Of a stretch of DNA of 64,000 nt, positions 42,668 through 53,300 are shown piece by piece. Location of the stretch: NCBI RefSeq assembly GCF_024692365.1, contig NZ_JAILMR010000052.1, positions 1 to 64,000 of the forward strand. Direction: 5' to 3'. The DNA comes from Ruminococcus sp. (GTDB taxonomy: Bacteria > Bacillota > Clostridia > Oscillospirales > Ruminococcaceae). The notes under the pieces are model-generated. The model ran no database searches. It saw nothing but the letters and a program-made list of their open reading frames with translations, and was not told the DNA's origin. Made by a program: the position numbers and the translations under genes. Numbering within the stretch: the stretch's first letter is position 1; every line of letters begins with the position of its first letter.

Positions 42668-45600
42668 TCACATTTCTTCCCAAGATTCTGCATCAGCCAG
42701 ATTTTCTACCAGTTGCGTATATCGGCTGAACATTTCGTTGATTATTTCATCTGTGAACAGCTCCGTCACATAATCCCATATGAGTACAAGTCTGCCATTT
42801 CTGACAAGAGCCTGATGGTCAAGAGAAACCTGCGGTGTCTGACTAACAGCATATAGTTCCTTTGTTTTCCGGAACAGTTCAGAAGTATCTTCTTCATCAA
42901 GACTGCCGAACAGTTCGCTTGTGAACACGACAGGAAGTACAGCTTTGAATGGATCACCGCCCGATAGTTTCTTAAGAATATCCAGTCCGTTATAGGTACG
43001 GTGTTCCACAGCCTGAATGAGTTCTTCCCTGACTGCATTCATTTCTCTGAGAAAACTGCCCTGACTATCTCGATGATACGCAACCGCAGTCACGTTTGTG
43101 AAATCACCAAGAAGTTTTTTTACCTCACGGTTCAGAGGAAGCCTATTATATACCGTTAGGTTCAGTGAAAAATCTTCCGAACCGCCACATATACTCAGTA
43201 CACGCATATATGCAGTGCATATGACTGCCGATGCAGTTGCAGAATATTTACGAAGATGTTCATTCAAACAAAGAGTCTGTTTTTCACTTAGTTCATATCG
43301 CAATCTGCTGAAATGCGGCTTTGTAACTTCTGAAAAATTTAATTTATAAGGCAATGACGGTGCAGTCGGCAGTTCCTCTGCATGATGTTCCCAGTACTCT
43401 TCCGCATTGCGTACATAATCTTTATTTTTCTGCCATTCGTCCTTATTGGTGACATATTCGCAGAAGGTATATTCGGGGACATCTATCGTTTTACCCTGAT
43501 ACAGTTCATAGATCTGATGTATCATCATATTTGCACTCCAGCCGTCCAGAAGCATACAGTCAAAACTGAAATGTACAATACTGCGACCGTCAGGCAATTT
43601 GCTGACAAAAACATCAAACATAGGCCATTTACCAACTTCATATATTTTTTCTTTCCAGTCACCGCGAATTGTACGAAGTTCTTTTTCACTGATGTTTCTG
43701 TATTGTATCTTATAATATGGTACACTTTCGAGCATCATTTGTCTGCCGTCTTCAAGCACGACCGTCCTGAGCATATCATGCGAATCTATCAATGAATTGA
43801 CAGCATTCTCCAGTTTTTGTACATCGGCATCTTCCCATACAAGTTCTGTATAGTAATGGGCGCTTGTTCCGCCAAGTTCATAATCTTCCGAACGTCCCAG
43901 AAGATATGCTTTCTGAATTGGTGTTAACGGGTAGGCATTTTTGCTGATGTATTCAGTCATAGCTCTCTTTTTGTTTTCCTGTTCTTCAAGATATTCCAAA
44001 ATGCAAGCTTTTTCCTGTTTCAGTTCCAAACGTATCTCTTCTGTCATTGCACCTTTTTCGGCGCGGAAACGCAAAGCACCATTTTCAGCGTAAAGCGTAA
44101 TTCCTCTTTTCTGATATTTTTCCAACGGTGAAATTTCCACCGTTTGTGATTCGACATTAGTTCTGATAACTTCTCTGCGAATACCCGAACGAGTCTCCTG
44201 TTTTTCTATTTTCTGTTCTGCAGAATCGAAAAATTCTGCCAGTTCAGATATAGCATGATAGGATAGCATTTTGCTGACAGATGGCCTTATGCCGTAAGTA
44301 TGTTCAAGCTCATCGGCAAGACGGATCATATCAACTGAAGAAACACCCAGTCTTCCAAAGCTATCATCAGGATCTATCTGAGAAATACCCAGAATTTCAG
44401 CTATCGTGTTCAGCACTGCGGATCTGCTTCCAGTATTTTCCTTCGAGTTAACAGATACAACCCTTGTATTTTCGTAGATTTCCGCCAGTTTTTTTCGATC
44501 GAATTTACCGTTTGCAGTCAGGGGAAATTTTGTGATATTTACAACTGCTTCGGGTATAAAATAATGCGGCAGATATTTACTGAGTTGTTTTATGATCATT
44601 GCACTGTCAGGCGACTTTTCTGTTTCAATAAACACAGCCAGACGTTTGGTTTTTCTGCCGACAGGAACAGCAGCAACACGTTCTGTGATTCCACATTTTC
44701 TGACAGCGGATTCAATTTCTGCTGTTTCAACACGGTAACCGTTGATCTTGACCTGACCATCTGTACGTCCAAGAAATTCAATGCAGCCTCCGCTGTGATA
44801 ACAACCGTGATCACCTGTATCGTAGAGTCGTTTTCCGACAGAGTTATGAAAACGGAAAGCAGAATCAGTAAGTTCAGGTTCATTGTAATAACCCTTTGCA
44901 AGACCGTCACCCGCAATATACAGTTTTCCTGTTGTATTGTCAGGGCATCTTCTGCCGAATTCATCAAGAATATAGAACTTCTGATTAGCAAGCGGATAAC
45001 CGTAAGGAACAGAAGTCCAGCCTTCCAGTGAATCTGTAACATCAAAGTAATTTGACCAGATAGAAGCTTCTGTTGCTCCGCCCATGCTTGTCAGCGTAGA
45101 AAAAGGCAGGACTTTTTTCAGCTTTTCAGGCAGTTCCATAGGTATCCAGTCGCCCGAAAGAATGACTTTTCTGATACTGCAGGTAAGGTCACGTTTCAGA
45201 AGATGATCTGCAAAAATATCCATGATCGTAGGCACGGAATTCCATATTGTAACATTGTATTCTGTTACAAGCTGATACTGTATTTTAGGATCAATTCTCT
45301 GTTCTTCCGTAGGCATGACGATTGCACCGCCCACAGAAAGCATCCCGAAAATATCATATACAGACAAATCAAAACTCAGGGAAGATACAGCAAAAGCACG
45401 GTCATCTTCACCGATTTTATATCGTCTGTTGACATCCTGTATTGTATTCATTGCAGAACAGTGTGTTATATAAACCCCTTTTGGCTGACCTGTCGAACCT
45501 GATGTATAAATGATATATGCACCATCTTCCGGATCCGTTGGCACAAGAATTTCTCTGTTCCATGTCTTCGGGATATCACTTAACAATATCTGTCTGACAG

Positions 45601-48600
45601 ATGTGCATTCAGACACTTTATCGCTGATGATACAGAACGGCTTTGCTTTTTCGGCAACACGTTCTGTTCTTGATGCAGGCTGACCGTATGTAAGCGGTAC
45701 ATATATACAACCTGCTTTCAATATACCAAATACCACACCTATCTGCTCAAAAGATTTCGGAAGGTCAACGAGTATCCTGTCATGTACTGACGCGCCGGCA
45801 TTCAGTAGAGTTTCTGCGACGCGATCTGCATATCGATCCAATTCACGATATGTATAGGTTCTTCCATCACAGATCAGAGCTGTTTTTTCAGGATGACGCT
45901 TTGCATTTTCTATAAAACCTGAATGCAGTAATTTTTTCGGATAGGAATATTCTGTTGCATTTGCACTGTCATGTTCTGCTTTCTGATATTCAGGACGCAG
46001 ATCGCAAAGAACAGTTTCAAAGAAAGAACCATCTGATGCAGCACTTCTTACTAGCGTACAGTATACTTCAAACATAGCATCAGGAACACCTTTTCTGAAC
46101 GCTTCGTCAAGGGAATCCCATGAAAGCACAAGTGTTCCATTCTCAAAAAACACCTGATGGTCAAGACACACCTGGGGAGTAGATGAAACGATACTGCGCA
46201 TTTTGCTCATAATATCTGTATCATTCTGATCATCTTCCTCAAGTCCGACTGCACTTGTAAAAATTACCGGGTACAGTTTATCTTCTCCGCTTTTTTTGCG
46301 AAGCACATCTGTGAATTTCAGTGCAGAATATTCGCAGTGAGAGATATTTTCGAGCATTGTTTGCTGTAATATTTCAGCATTTTCTGCAATAGAAACTTGT
46401 CTTCTGTTTACTTCAACCAGAGCAAGTTTTGTGAAATCTCCTATCATTTTTTCCGTATCAGGTCCCACATCATGCCGTCTGAAAACGGTCAGCATCACAG
46501 CAAAGCTGCTTCCTCCGCCATATGCTGAAAGCACTTCTGAATACAGTGCAAACAATGCTGATGATGGAGTAAGTCCATATTTTGCTGCATTATCTGAAAA
46601 TGACTTCCATTCCTGACGGGTCATGTTCATACGCCGACGTACAAATTCACGATGAGAATTATCGGCAAATTTGCTTCTGTCAAAAGGTAACTGAGGAGCA
46701 TCAGGAAAATGTTCAGCCTTAGCCAACCAGAATGCTTCATCTTCGGCAGCCTTTTCAATGATAGTTTTGGAATTTTGGCAATAAAGTTCATAATCACGGT
46801 AGGTTACATTTAAAGGTTCAAGCACTTCTCCGCGATATATACGATTCAGTTCGTTCTTGAAAATAAACAGACTCATAGCATCGGCTATCATAAAATCTAT
46901 CAGGAAATGAATGCGGTATTTTCCTCCGCCAAGCCTTGAAAGTCTGATCTCATAGAGCGGAGCATTCAGCGGAAGTATCTTATGTGACATTTCCTTTCTG
47001 ATCTCATCAAGGCAGGAAACATCCTTATCAGTCATATCATATACTGTTACATTCGGATCAATTTCTTTTGCTATATATTGCACAGCATCATCTGTAATTC
47101 GGCATCTCAGCATATCATGGCGTTCTTCCATTATTCTGACCGCTTCAATAAAACGAACTTCGTCAAGATCATCAACATCCGCTTCAAAATAGGCGCAGCA
47201 AGCAGAACCTGACAACAGTGCTCTGGGATTATCACGTCCCGCCCAGTATGCATACTGCACTTCATTCAGCGGAAAACTTTCATACCTTTCAGCTTCATTA
47301 ATCGTCAGTTTTTCAGAAATAATTGTTTCTTTTTCCAGTACATTCGGGTCTTTTTCAAACACCGCCTTTATCAGACCTTTAGTGGTGCGTGCACGGAACA
47401 TTTCACTTAAAGTCATATGTATACCGAACGTCATGTTTATTTTTCTAAGCACATTTACTGCACTGATCGAATCCAGTCCAATGCTTACAAGTTCAGCATT
47501 TTCGTCCAGTTCATTCGCGTCAATTCCGATAAGTTCCGCTAAAAGCTCACGAACATTTTTTGGGGAAATTTCTGCCTGTTTATTTTCCGGAACAGTCTCG
47601 TTAACCGTTCTGACAATAGTTGTTTCTGTACAGTCCTCATTTCTGAAAGTATGGATATATGGGATCACATTCGGTGCAAAACAATAGTTAGGAATTCTAT
47701 CTTTTCTTGGAACATAACCTGTATATATTTTATTTAAATCTACCGAAGCACCACTTGCAAACAAACTACTGATCGTGAGGATAACATGAGCCATATCCGC
47801 ATTTTTCTTCCCTATGCAGAAACAATCAGCAGCTCCGTCTGCAACAGCTGAAATCAGTCCACTGAGTATCGGAAGACTACCTATTTCCAAAAATACTGCT
47901 TCTTCCAAAGATCCAACAGCCTGTATACTTTCATTGAATCGTACTTCTGACAGTATCTGTTTTGCCCAGTAAGAAGCTTGGGCAACAGCATCATTTTCAT
48001 AGTTGGCTGTAACGGAAGAAAGCATTCTTACATAAGGTTTTCTAAATGTAACAGTTTCACAGATCCGGCTGAATTTTTCAGACGCCTGCTGCATAAACGG
48101 TGTATGGAAAGGTCTTGTTGTACGCAGCATTACGGTATGTATCTGATTTTCTTTACATAGTTTTTCAGCTTTTTCGATTGCTTCAATTGAACCGGCAACA
48201 ACAGTCTGCATCGGGGAATTAGAAGCAGAAATATAGATATCTTCAATAGATGTGATGATTTTTTCTGTCTTCTGTCGTTCGGCAGATACTGCAAGCATTC
48301 TGCCCTCAGGAGAATTATCCTGAATTATCCTGCCCCTGGCAGATACCAATTTAACAGCATCTTCAAGAGAAAATACTCCCGCTGTGCAGGCAGCGGCATA
48401 TTCGCCAATGCTATGACCAATGACTTCATCAGGTGTTATGCCTGATTCACGAATCATCTGAACCAAGGCGTATTGTACGGCAAATATAGCAGGCTGAGTA
48501 TAGCAAGTCTGCTGAAGATCAAATTTATCAGAGAATATGATATCCCGGAGATCAGCTTGCAGATAGGGTGCAAAAAGTTCTGCACACCTGTCAAAGTTTC

Positions 48601-50296
48601 GGCGGAATGTATCATTCTCCTGATAATATCCCTCACACATACCTTGATACTGCGACCCTTGTCCTGTAAAAACAAATACTGTTTTTTTCTGTCTGCTGAT
48701 ATGTTCAGAGGGTATCTTTGAAGAAAGAGCATTTATCAGTTCATGATGATCCTTTCCGAATACAAGTGAACGTTCAGGCGCACAATATCTGGTGATATTG
48801 TAACTGTATGATAAGTCGGTCAGATTGCAGTCAGGATTCTGTTCAAGAAAATCTTTCAGAGCAGATGCCTGTCTTTCAATACCCTTGCAATCAGTGGAAG
48901 CAATAACGAATGGATATATCTCCATTGCTCTGCCTTTCTGCTGTTCGCAACTGTATTCCTGCATAACGATATGACTGTTTGTTCCCGAAAGTCCGAAAGA
49001 ACTTACACACGCAATTCTTGGTTTTCCGTCATCTGTTTCCCAATCTGTCAGGCAATCAGCGACTTTTAAGGGTATGCCAGACCAATCCACATATGCAGAT
49101 GGCGTATCAAAATGCAGGCTTGCAGGTATTTTTTTATGCTCAAGCATAAGGGAAACTTTTATCACTCCGGCGATACCTGCACTTCCCTCCAGATGTCCTA
49201 AATTGGTCTTTACCGAGCCAATATATAGCGGTCTGGTTCTCGTTGCCGAAAGCTGATGTGCAATTGCATTAATTTCAATAGGATCTCCGACAGATGTTCC
49301 TGTCCCGTGTGTTTCGATGTAGCCTATATCCGCAGACTCAATTCCGCTTTTTTTCCATGCGTGAGAAAGTAGTTCTTCCTGAGCTGTACCGTTTGGTGCA
49401 GTCAGGCTTGTACTTTCGCCGTCTTGATTTACATCTGAGCCTATGATAAGACTATGAATTGTATCCCGGTCATGTTCGGCATCAGAAAGATTTTTCAGTA
49501 AAACTGCACCTACACCTTCTCCGCGGACAGTACCGTCCGCATTTTTATCAAAAGCACGTATAATACCGCTTTCAGACAAAATGCCCAGCCCAGCGATCTT
49601 TTTGGTGATTTCCGGAGAAAACATAATATTCACACCACAGACAAGCGCCATATCGCAGGCGTTGTCTTTAAGATACTTCACAGCCGTATCTATTGCCACT
49701 GCAGAAGATGAGCAAGCTGTATCAATGGAAAGTGAAGGTCCTCTGAGCCCGAAGAAATATGATATCCTGCCAGAGAGGAAAGAATGTGACATACCTGTGA
49801 TATTCATATTTTCCTCAATCCTGAGCATATTTTCATAGCCGAAATCATTCTGCACCGCGCCAACAAACACTCCGACACGTTTATTTTTTAGCATATCAAC
49901 AGAATAACCTGCATTTTCAAATGCTTCCCAGCACACCTCCAGCAGTATTCTCTGCTGGGGGTCAAGATACGCTGCTTCATCAGGCAGAATACGGAACAGA
50001 CGGTTATCAAATTCCCTGATATCCTCTTTCAGGAACCCGCCGTATTTTAGACGGGGATCTTTCAGAAGTTCTTCTTTTCCATATTCATTCCAACGCTTTT
50101 CAGGTATTTCGCAGATACCGCACTTTCCTGATTCCAGAAGCTTCCAGTAATCATCAGTATTCCGTACACCGCCCGGAAAACGGCAAGCCATTCCGATAAC
50201 AGCAACAGGTCCACTTCTGTTAGAATCTTTTAGCTGTTCTTTCAGATGCCGTATTTCCAGGAGTGCTTTTTTTATCAGTTCTTTATCATTCTGCAT
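42668..50296 (-). CDS. Hybrid PKS-NRPS: KS-AT-ACP-Cy-A-PCP-(docking)-Cy
   Basis: About 2542 residues. KS (about 40-460) with DTACSSS, ETHGTGTSVGDP and NLGHLEG; AT (about 540-850) with GHSIGEYAAAC; ACP with IGLDSISAV; Cy1 with DFMIADAMS (the DxxxxDxxS motif); A domain with pocket D-L-Y-N-x-S-M-I-W, cysteine-type, and no embedded methyltransferase; PCP with LGVSSVDMI; a TubC-like docking region (ITLYAENGALRFRAEKG); and a C-terminal Cy2 with DCMLLDGWS. There is no KR, so the PKS step should leave a 3-keto group. I start at the ATG at 50296 after AAAGGA. The terminal Cy lacks its own A-PCP. Confidence 0.93.
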   Translation of the reverse strand: MQNDKELIKKALLEIRHLKEQLKDSNRSGPVAVIGMACRFPGGVRNTDDYWKLLESGKCGICEIPEKRWNEYGKEELLKDPRLKYGGFLKEDIREFDNRLFRILPDEAAYLDPQQRILLEVCWEAFENAGYSVDMLKNKRVGVFVGAVQNDFGYENMLRIEENMNITGMSHSFLSGRISYFFGLRGPSLSIDTACSSSAVAIDTAVKYLKDNACDMALVCGVNIMFSPEITKKIAGLGILSESGIIRAFDKNADGTVRGEGVGAVLLKNLSDAEHDRDTIHSLIIGSDVNQDGESTSLTAPNGTAQEELLSHAWKKSGIESADIGYIETHGTGTSVGDPIEINAIAHQLSATRTRPLYIGSVKTNLGHLEGSAGIAGVIKVSLMLEHKKIPASLHFDTPSAYVDWSGIPLKVADCLTDWETDDGKPRIACVSSFGLSGTNSHIVMQEYSCEQQKGRAMEIYPFVIASTDCKGIERQASALKDFLEQNPDCNLTDLSYSYNITRYCAPERSLVFGKDHHELINALSSKIPSEHISRQKKTVFVFTGQGSQYQGMCEGYYQENDTFRRNFDRCAELFAPYLQADLRDIIFSDKFDLQQTCYTQPAIFAVQYALVQMIRESGITPDEVIGHSIGEYAAACTAGVFSLEDAVKLVSARGRIIQDNSPEGRMLAVSAERQKTEKIITSIEDIYISASNSPMQTVVAGSIEAIEKAEKLCKENQIHTVMLRTTRPFHTPFMQQASEKFSRICETVTFRKPYVRMLSSVTANYENDAVAQASYWAKQILSEVRFNESIQAVGSLEEAVFLEIGSLPILSGLISAVADGAADCFCIGKKNADMAHVILTISSLFASGASVDLNKIYTGYVPRKDRIPNYCFAPNVIPYIHTFRNEDCTETTIVRTVNETVPENKQAEISPKNVRELLAELIGIDANELDENAELVSIGLDSISAVNVLRKINMTFGIHMTLSEMFRARTTKGLIKAVFEKDPNVLEKETIISEKLTINEAERYESFPLNEVQYAYWAGRDNPRALLSGSACCAYFEADVDDLDEVRFIEAVRIMEERHDMLRCRITDDAVQYIAKEIDPNVTVYDMTDKDVSCLDEIRKEMSHKILPLNAPLYEIRLSRLGGGKYRIHFLIDFMIADAMSLFIFKNELNRIYRGEVLEPLNVTYRDYELYCQNSKTIIEKAAEDEAFWLAKAEHFPDAPQLPFDRSKFADNSHREFVRRRMNMTRQEWKSFSDNAAKYGLTPSSALFALYSEVLSAYGGGSSFAVMLTVFRRHDVGPDTEKMIGDFTKLALVEVNRRQVSIAENAEILQQTMLENISHCEYSALKFTDVLRKKSGEDKLYPVIFTSAVGLEEDDQNDTDIMSKMRSIVSSTPQVCLDHQVFFENGTLVLSWDSLDEAFRKGVPDAMFEVYCTLVRSAASDGSFFETVLCDLRPEYQKAEHDSANATEYSYPKKLLHSGFIENAKRHPEKTALICDGRTYTYRELDRYADRVAETLLNAGASVHDRILVDLPKSFEQIGVVFGILKAGCIYVPLTYGQPASRTERVAEKAKPFCIISDKVSECTSVRQILLSDIPKTWNREILVPTDPEDGAYIIYTSGSTGQPKGVYITHCSAMNTIQDVNRRYKIGEDDRAFAVSSLSFDLSVYDIFGMLSVGGAIVMPTEEQRIDPKIQYQLVTEYNVTIWNSVPTIMDIFADHLLKRDLTCSIRKVILSGDWIPMELPEKLKKVLPFSTLTSMGGATEASIWSNYFDVTDSLEGWTSVPYGYPLANQKFYILDEFGRRCPDNTTGKLYIAGDGLAKGYYNEPELTDSAFRFHNSVGKRLYDTGDHGCYHSGGCIEFLGRTDGQVKINGYRVETAEIESAVRKCGITERVAAVPVGRKTKRLAVFIETEKSPDSAMIIKQLSKYLPHYFIPEAVVNITKFPLTANGKFDRKKLAEIYENTRVVSVNSKENTGSRSAVLNTIAEILGISQIDPDDSFGRLGVSSVDMIRLADELEHTYGIRPSVSKMLSYHAISELAEFFDSAEQKIEKQETRSGIRREVIRTNVESQTVEISPLEKYQKRGITLYAENGALRFRAEKGAMTEEIRLELKQEKACILEYLEEQENKKRAMTEYISKNAYPLTPIQKAYLLGRSEDYELGGTSAHYYTELVWEDADVQKLENAVNSLIDSHDMLRTVVLEDGRQMMLESVPYYKIQYRNISEKELRTIRGDWKEKIYEVGKWPMFDVFVSKLPDGRSIVHFSFDCMLLDGWSANMMIHQIYELYQGKTIDVPEYTFCEYVTNKDEWQKNKDYVRNAEEYWEHHAEELPTAPSLPYKLNFSEVTKPHFSRLRYELSEKQTLCLNEHLRKYSATASAVICTAYMRVLSICGGSEDFSLNLTVYNRLPLNREVKKLLGDFTNVTAVAYHRDSQGSFLREMNAVREELIQAVEHRTYNGLDILKKLSGGDPFKAVLPVVFTSELFGSLDEEDTSELFRKTKELYAVSQTPQVSLDHQALVRNGRLVLIWDYVTELFTDEIINEMFSRYTQLVENLADAESWEEM

Positions 50297-50324
50297 AAGG
50301 ATTCCTTTCTGGGATAAAAACAGA

Positions 50325-53300
50325 TCAGGCTTCATGATCCGCGATCAGTCTGCAAACTTCTTTTGCGTTTTCAGGATCTTCCACACAGCTGTAATGGTCT
50401 CCTGCAATATCGGTGATATGTAGATCACCAATGCAAAGTTCGCTCCAATAACTGATATTCTTATCTTTGCTGTAAAATATATTTGAGTTATCTCTTGCAT
50501 TCAGGAAACGGATATCGCCGAAATAGGACTCCATATCTCCGTTGCAGCAACGGATAGTCTGACAATAGGATTTAAAGACTCCTTCCAGCATAGCGGCTGA
50601 AAGCTGTTCTCCGGTATTTCGCGAACCGATCTCTGTATACATACGGAAACGTTCATGAAAATCCATATCAGCGAGTTGTTTCAAGCCTTTAGCGAAACCG
50701 TCGCAGCCGTCCATTTTCTCCAGAACAGTATAAAGGGGGGCGGGAATTTTTCCGAAAGAAGAGATAAGTTCCATAAACAATGCTTCAAGGTCGGGTTGCT
50801 GTGAATCAGCAAAACAGTCCAAGTCATTCAGTGCAATACTGAAATTCGGCAGGAACATTAATTCTATCATAAGCCTATCTTCTATGTTCCATGGCACGGT
50901 CTGTGAGTCAATAAGGATAATATCTGCGATCTCCTTACCTTGTTCGACAAGGCGGTTTGCACACTGAGTTGCAAGCCAGCCGCCGAAGCAGTAACCGATC
51001 AGCTGTATCTGCTGTGCACCGGTTTCCAGTATTATCTGTGTATAGTCGTCAGCAAGCTGCTGAATAGCGCTTTCTCTGTCCATCTGATAATATTTATCAG
51101 CATCGCCGAGCGCAATAGTAAGAACATCGCCTTTCTGCTGTTTTACAAGTCCTTCCACAACGTATTTGAGTGAATTCATTGTACCGAATGCTGCATGAAA
51201 TACAACACGAAGCGGACCATTCCCCGCTTTATAAAGTGTGGATGCACCGATATGTGCTAAAGCTTCGGTACTGCTTTCATTATTTTCTGGTACATCGCCC
51301 CGTTTTTCGGCTACGAATTCAGATAACTCCTGAATATTCGGATGATTCAGCATAAACCTTAGCAATGTATCAAATGGAACATCTTTCAGTATCCTGTCAC
51401 GGATACCGCCTGTAGCCTGTGCAAGTATCAGGGAATCTGCACCATAGTCATAGAAGCTGTCGTGCAGACCTAGATTTTTTAAACCAAATCCACCTAGAAT
51501 TTCAGCGAGTTCTTTTTGCAATGCATTCATATCCACAGAAACTGTATCATTGTGTTCTGTACCTTTTCCTGTCGATGACAAAATCCTTTGTTCAGCAATG
51601 CGCCTTAAAGTCTTATTATCTGTTTTCCCGTTTACTGTGACCGGAATTTTATCGAGCATCATGAAAATAGACGGTATCATATATGAAGCAAGATTTTCCC
51701 GTATTTTGGATATAATATCACTGCTGTTGATATTCTGACGTGTAGTCTTGAACTGTTTGATATAAAGTTCCAGACCGAATACACCGAGCTCATCACCCGG
51801 AGCAGGAAGAACTTTTACAGAAGAATCAGTATCTGTTTCATTCAGCAGGCTAACCCATTCCGAAGAATTTATAAATGCCTTGTTTTTTCTTAATTCATCC
51901 TGGGGCGGTGTCATCAGGAATCCCTGAGACGCAAGTATCCAAGCTTCTTCCCTTACAGGTTCGGTAAACAGGAAGTAGCCACAGGGACGTACAAGCCGTT
52001 TCACCTGCTGTAAGCTGTAGCGAATATCCTTGGCATTTTCAAGCACACCTACAGCAATTACAATATCAAAAGAGTTCTCCTCAAAACCTTGTTCGGAAAT
52101 ATCATTATCGATATTCAGAACTGAGAATCTCACATTCGGTACACCTTCAAATTTAGCTTGTGCCAGTGGCAGAAAATGGCTGTTAATATCGGTAACATAA
52201 TATGTAAACTCTCTGTCGGCAAGGGCTTTTGTTACACGCAGTGCCGTTGCACAGGTACCTGCGCCGATTTCAAGTATACGGAGCGGTCTGCCAAGTTCAG
52301 ATGCATTTCTGACGAATTCACAGATGCAGTTGTTCAGATAAACAGATATTTTATTATGGATATACATATCAGATACGACATCGGTTTTGCCGTCAGGATA
52401 GAGCAATTTAACAGGGTCAGTTTCGCCTGAAAGCAGACCATTCAGCGACATGGCAGAATTACGGATATACTCAAAGAATTCTGATGAGCCCATTTCTGCA
52501 AGCCAGTTTTTTCCAAGTTTATCCCATTCGTTTCTAATTTCAGTTTTTGAAATTCCTGTATCACAGAATATATAGTTGCCGTTCTCTTCTTTGAGATATG
52601 TTTCTTTTTCAAGTAATGCAATCCAATAATTGACCAGCCATTTATGTTTTTCCAGTATTTTTTCAGAAGCATTTATATCCGCAATTGTGAAACTTTTTTT
52701 CCCGCCAACAGCATCACGCAGAGCATTTGACATCGCGGTATAAAGCAGTTTATTTTCCTGTTTCATGACCTTTCCTACTTTGGCAGTATCCACATTTTTC
52801 ATAACAGAACGGGCTTCAACTTCAATATTCTCTGCGAGTGCAGCGCATTCCGCGTGAGAAGATCTCTTCTGATTATCATCTGCAAAGGCAGGTTCATAGA
52901 AGCATATTATAGCGCGTTCTTTTTCTGACCCGTGATATACTACGGAACAATTAGCAGTTAATCCCGAACGACTGACAGCACTTTCGATTTCGCCGAGTTC
53001 GATCCTGTGACCGTTGAATTTGATCTGAGAATCAGCTCTTCCCAGAAATTCGATTTCTCCATTAATATGATATTTTCCTATATCACCGGTTTTGTACATC
53101 ATTTTTCCGGTAACGGGGTCTTTTATAAATTGAAGATCGGTTCTTGCTTTATCATGATAATAACAATCCGCCAGACCATCACCAAGAATAAATATATCTC
53201 CTTTTACGCCTACAGGACGGTCATGCAGTCTGCTGTCAAGTATGCGGAACTGCTGATTTGCCAGCGGCAGACCGTAAGGAATACTTGCAAAACCTTCTGA

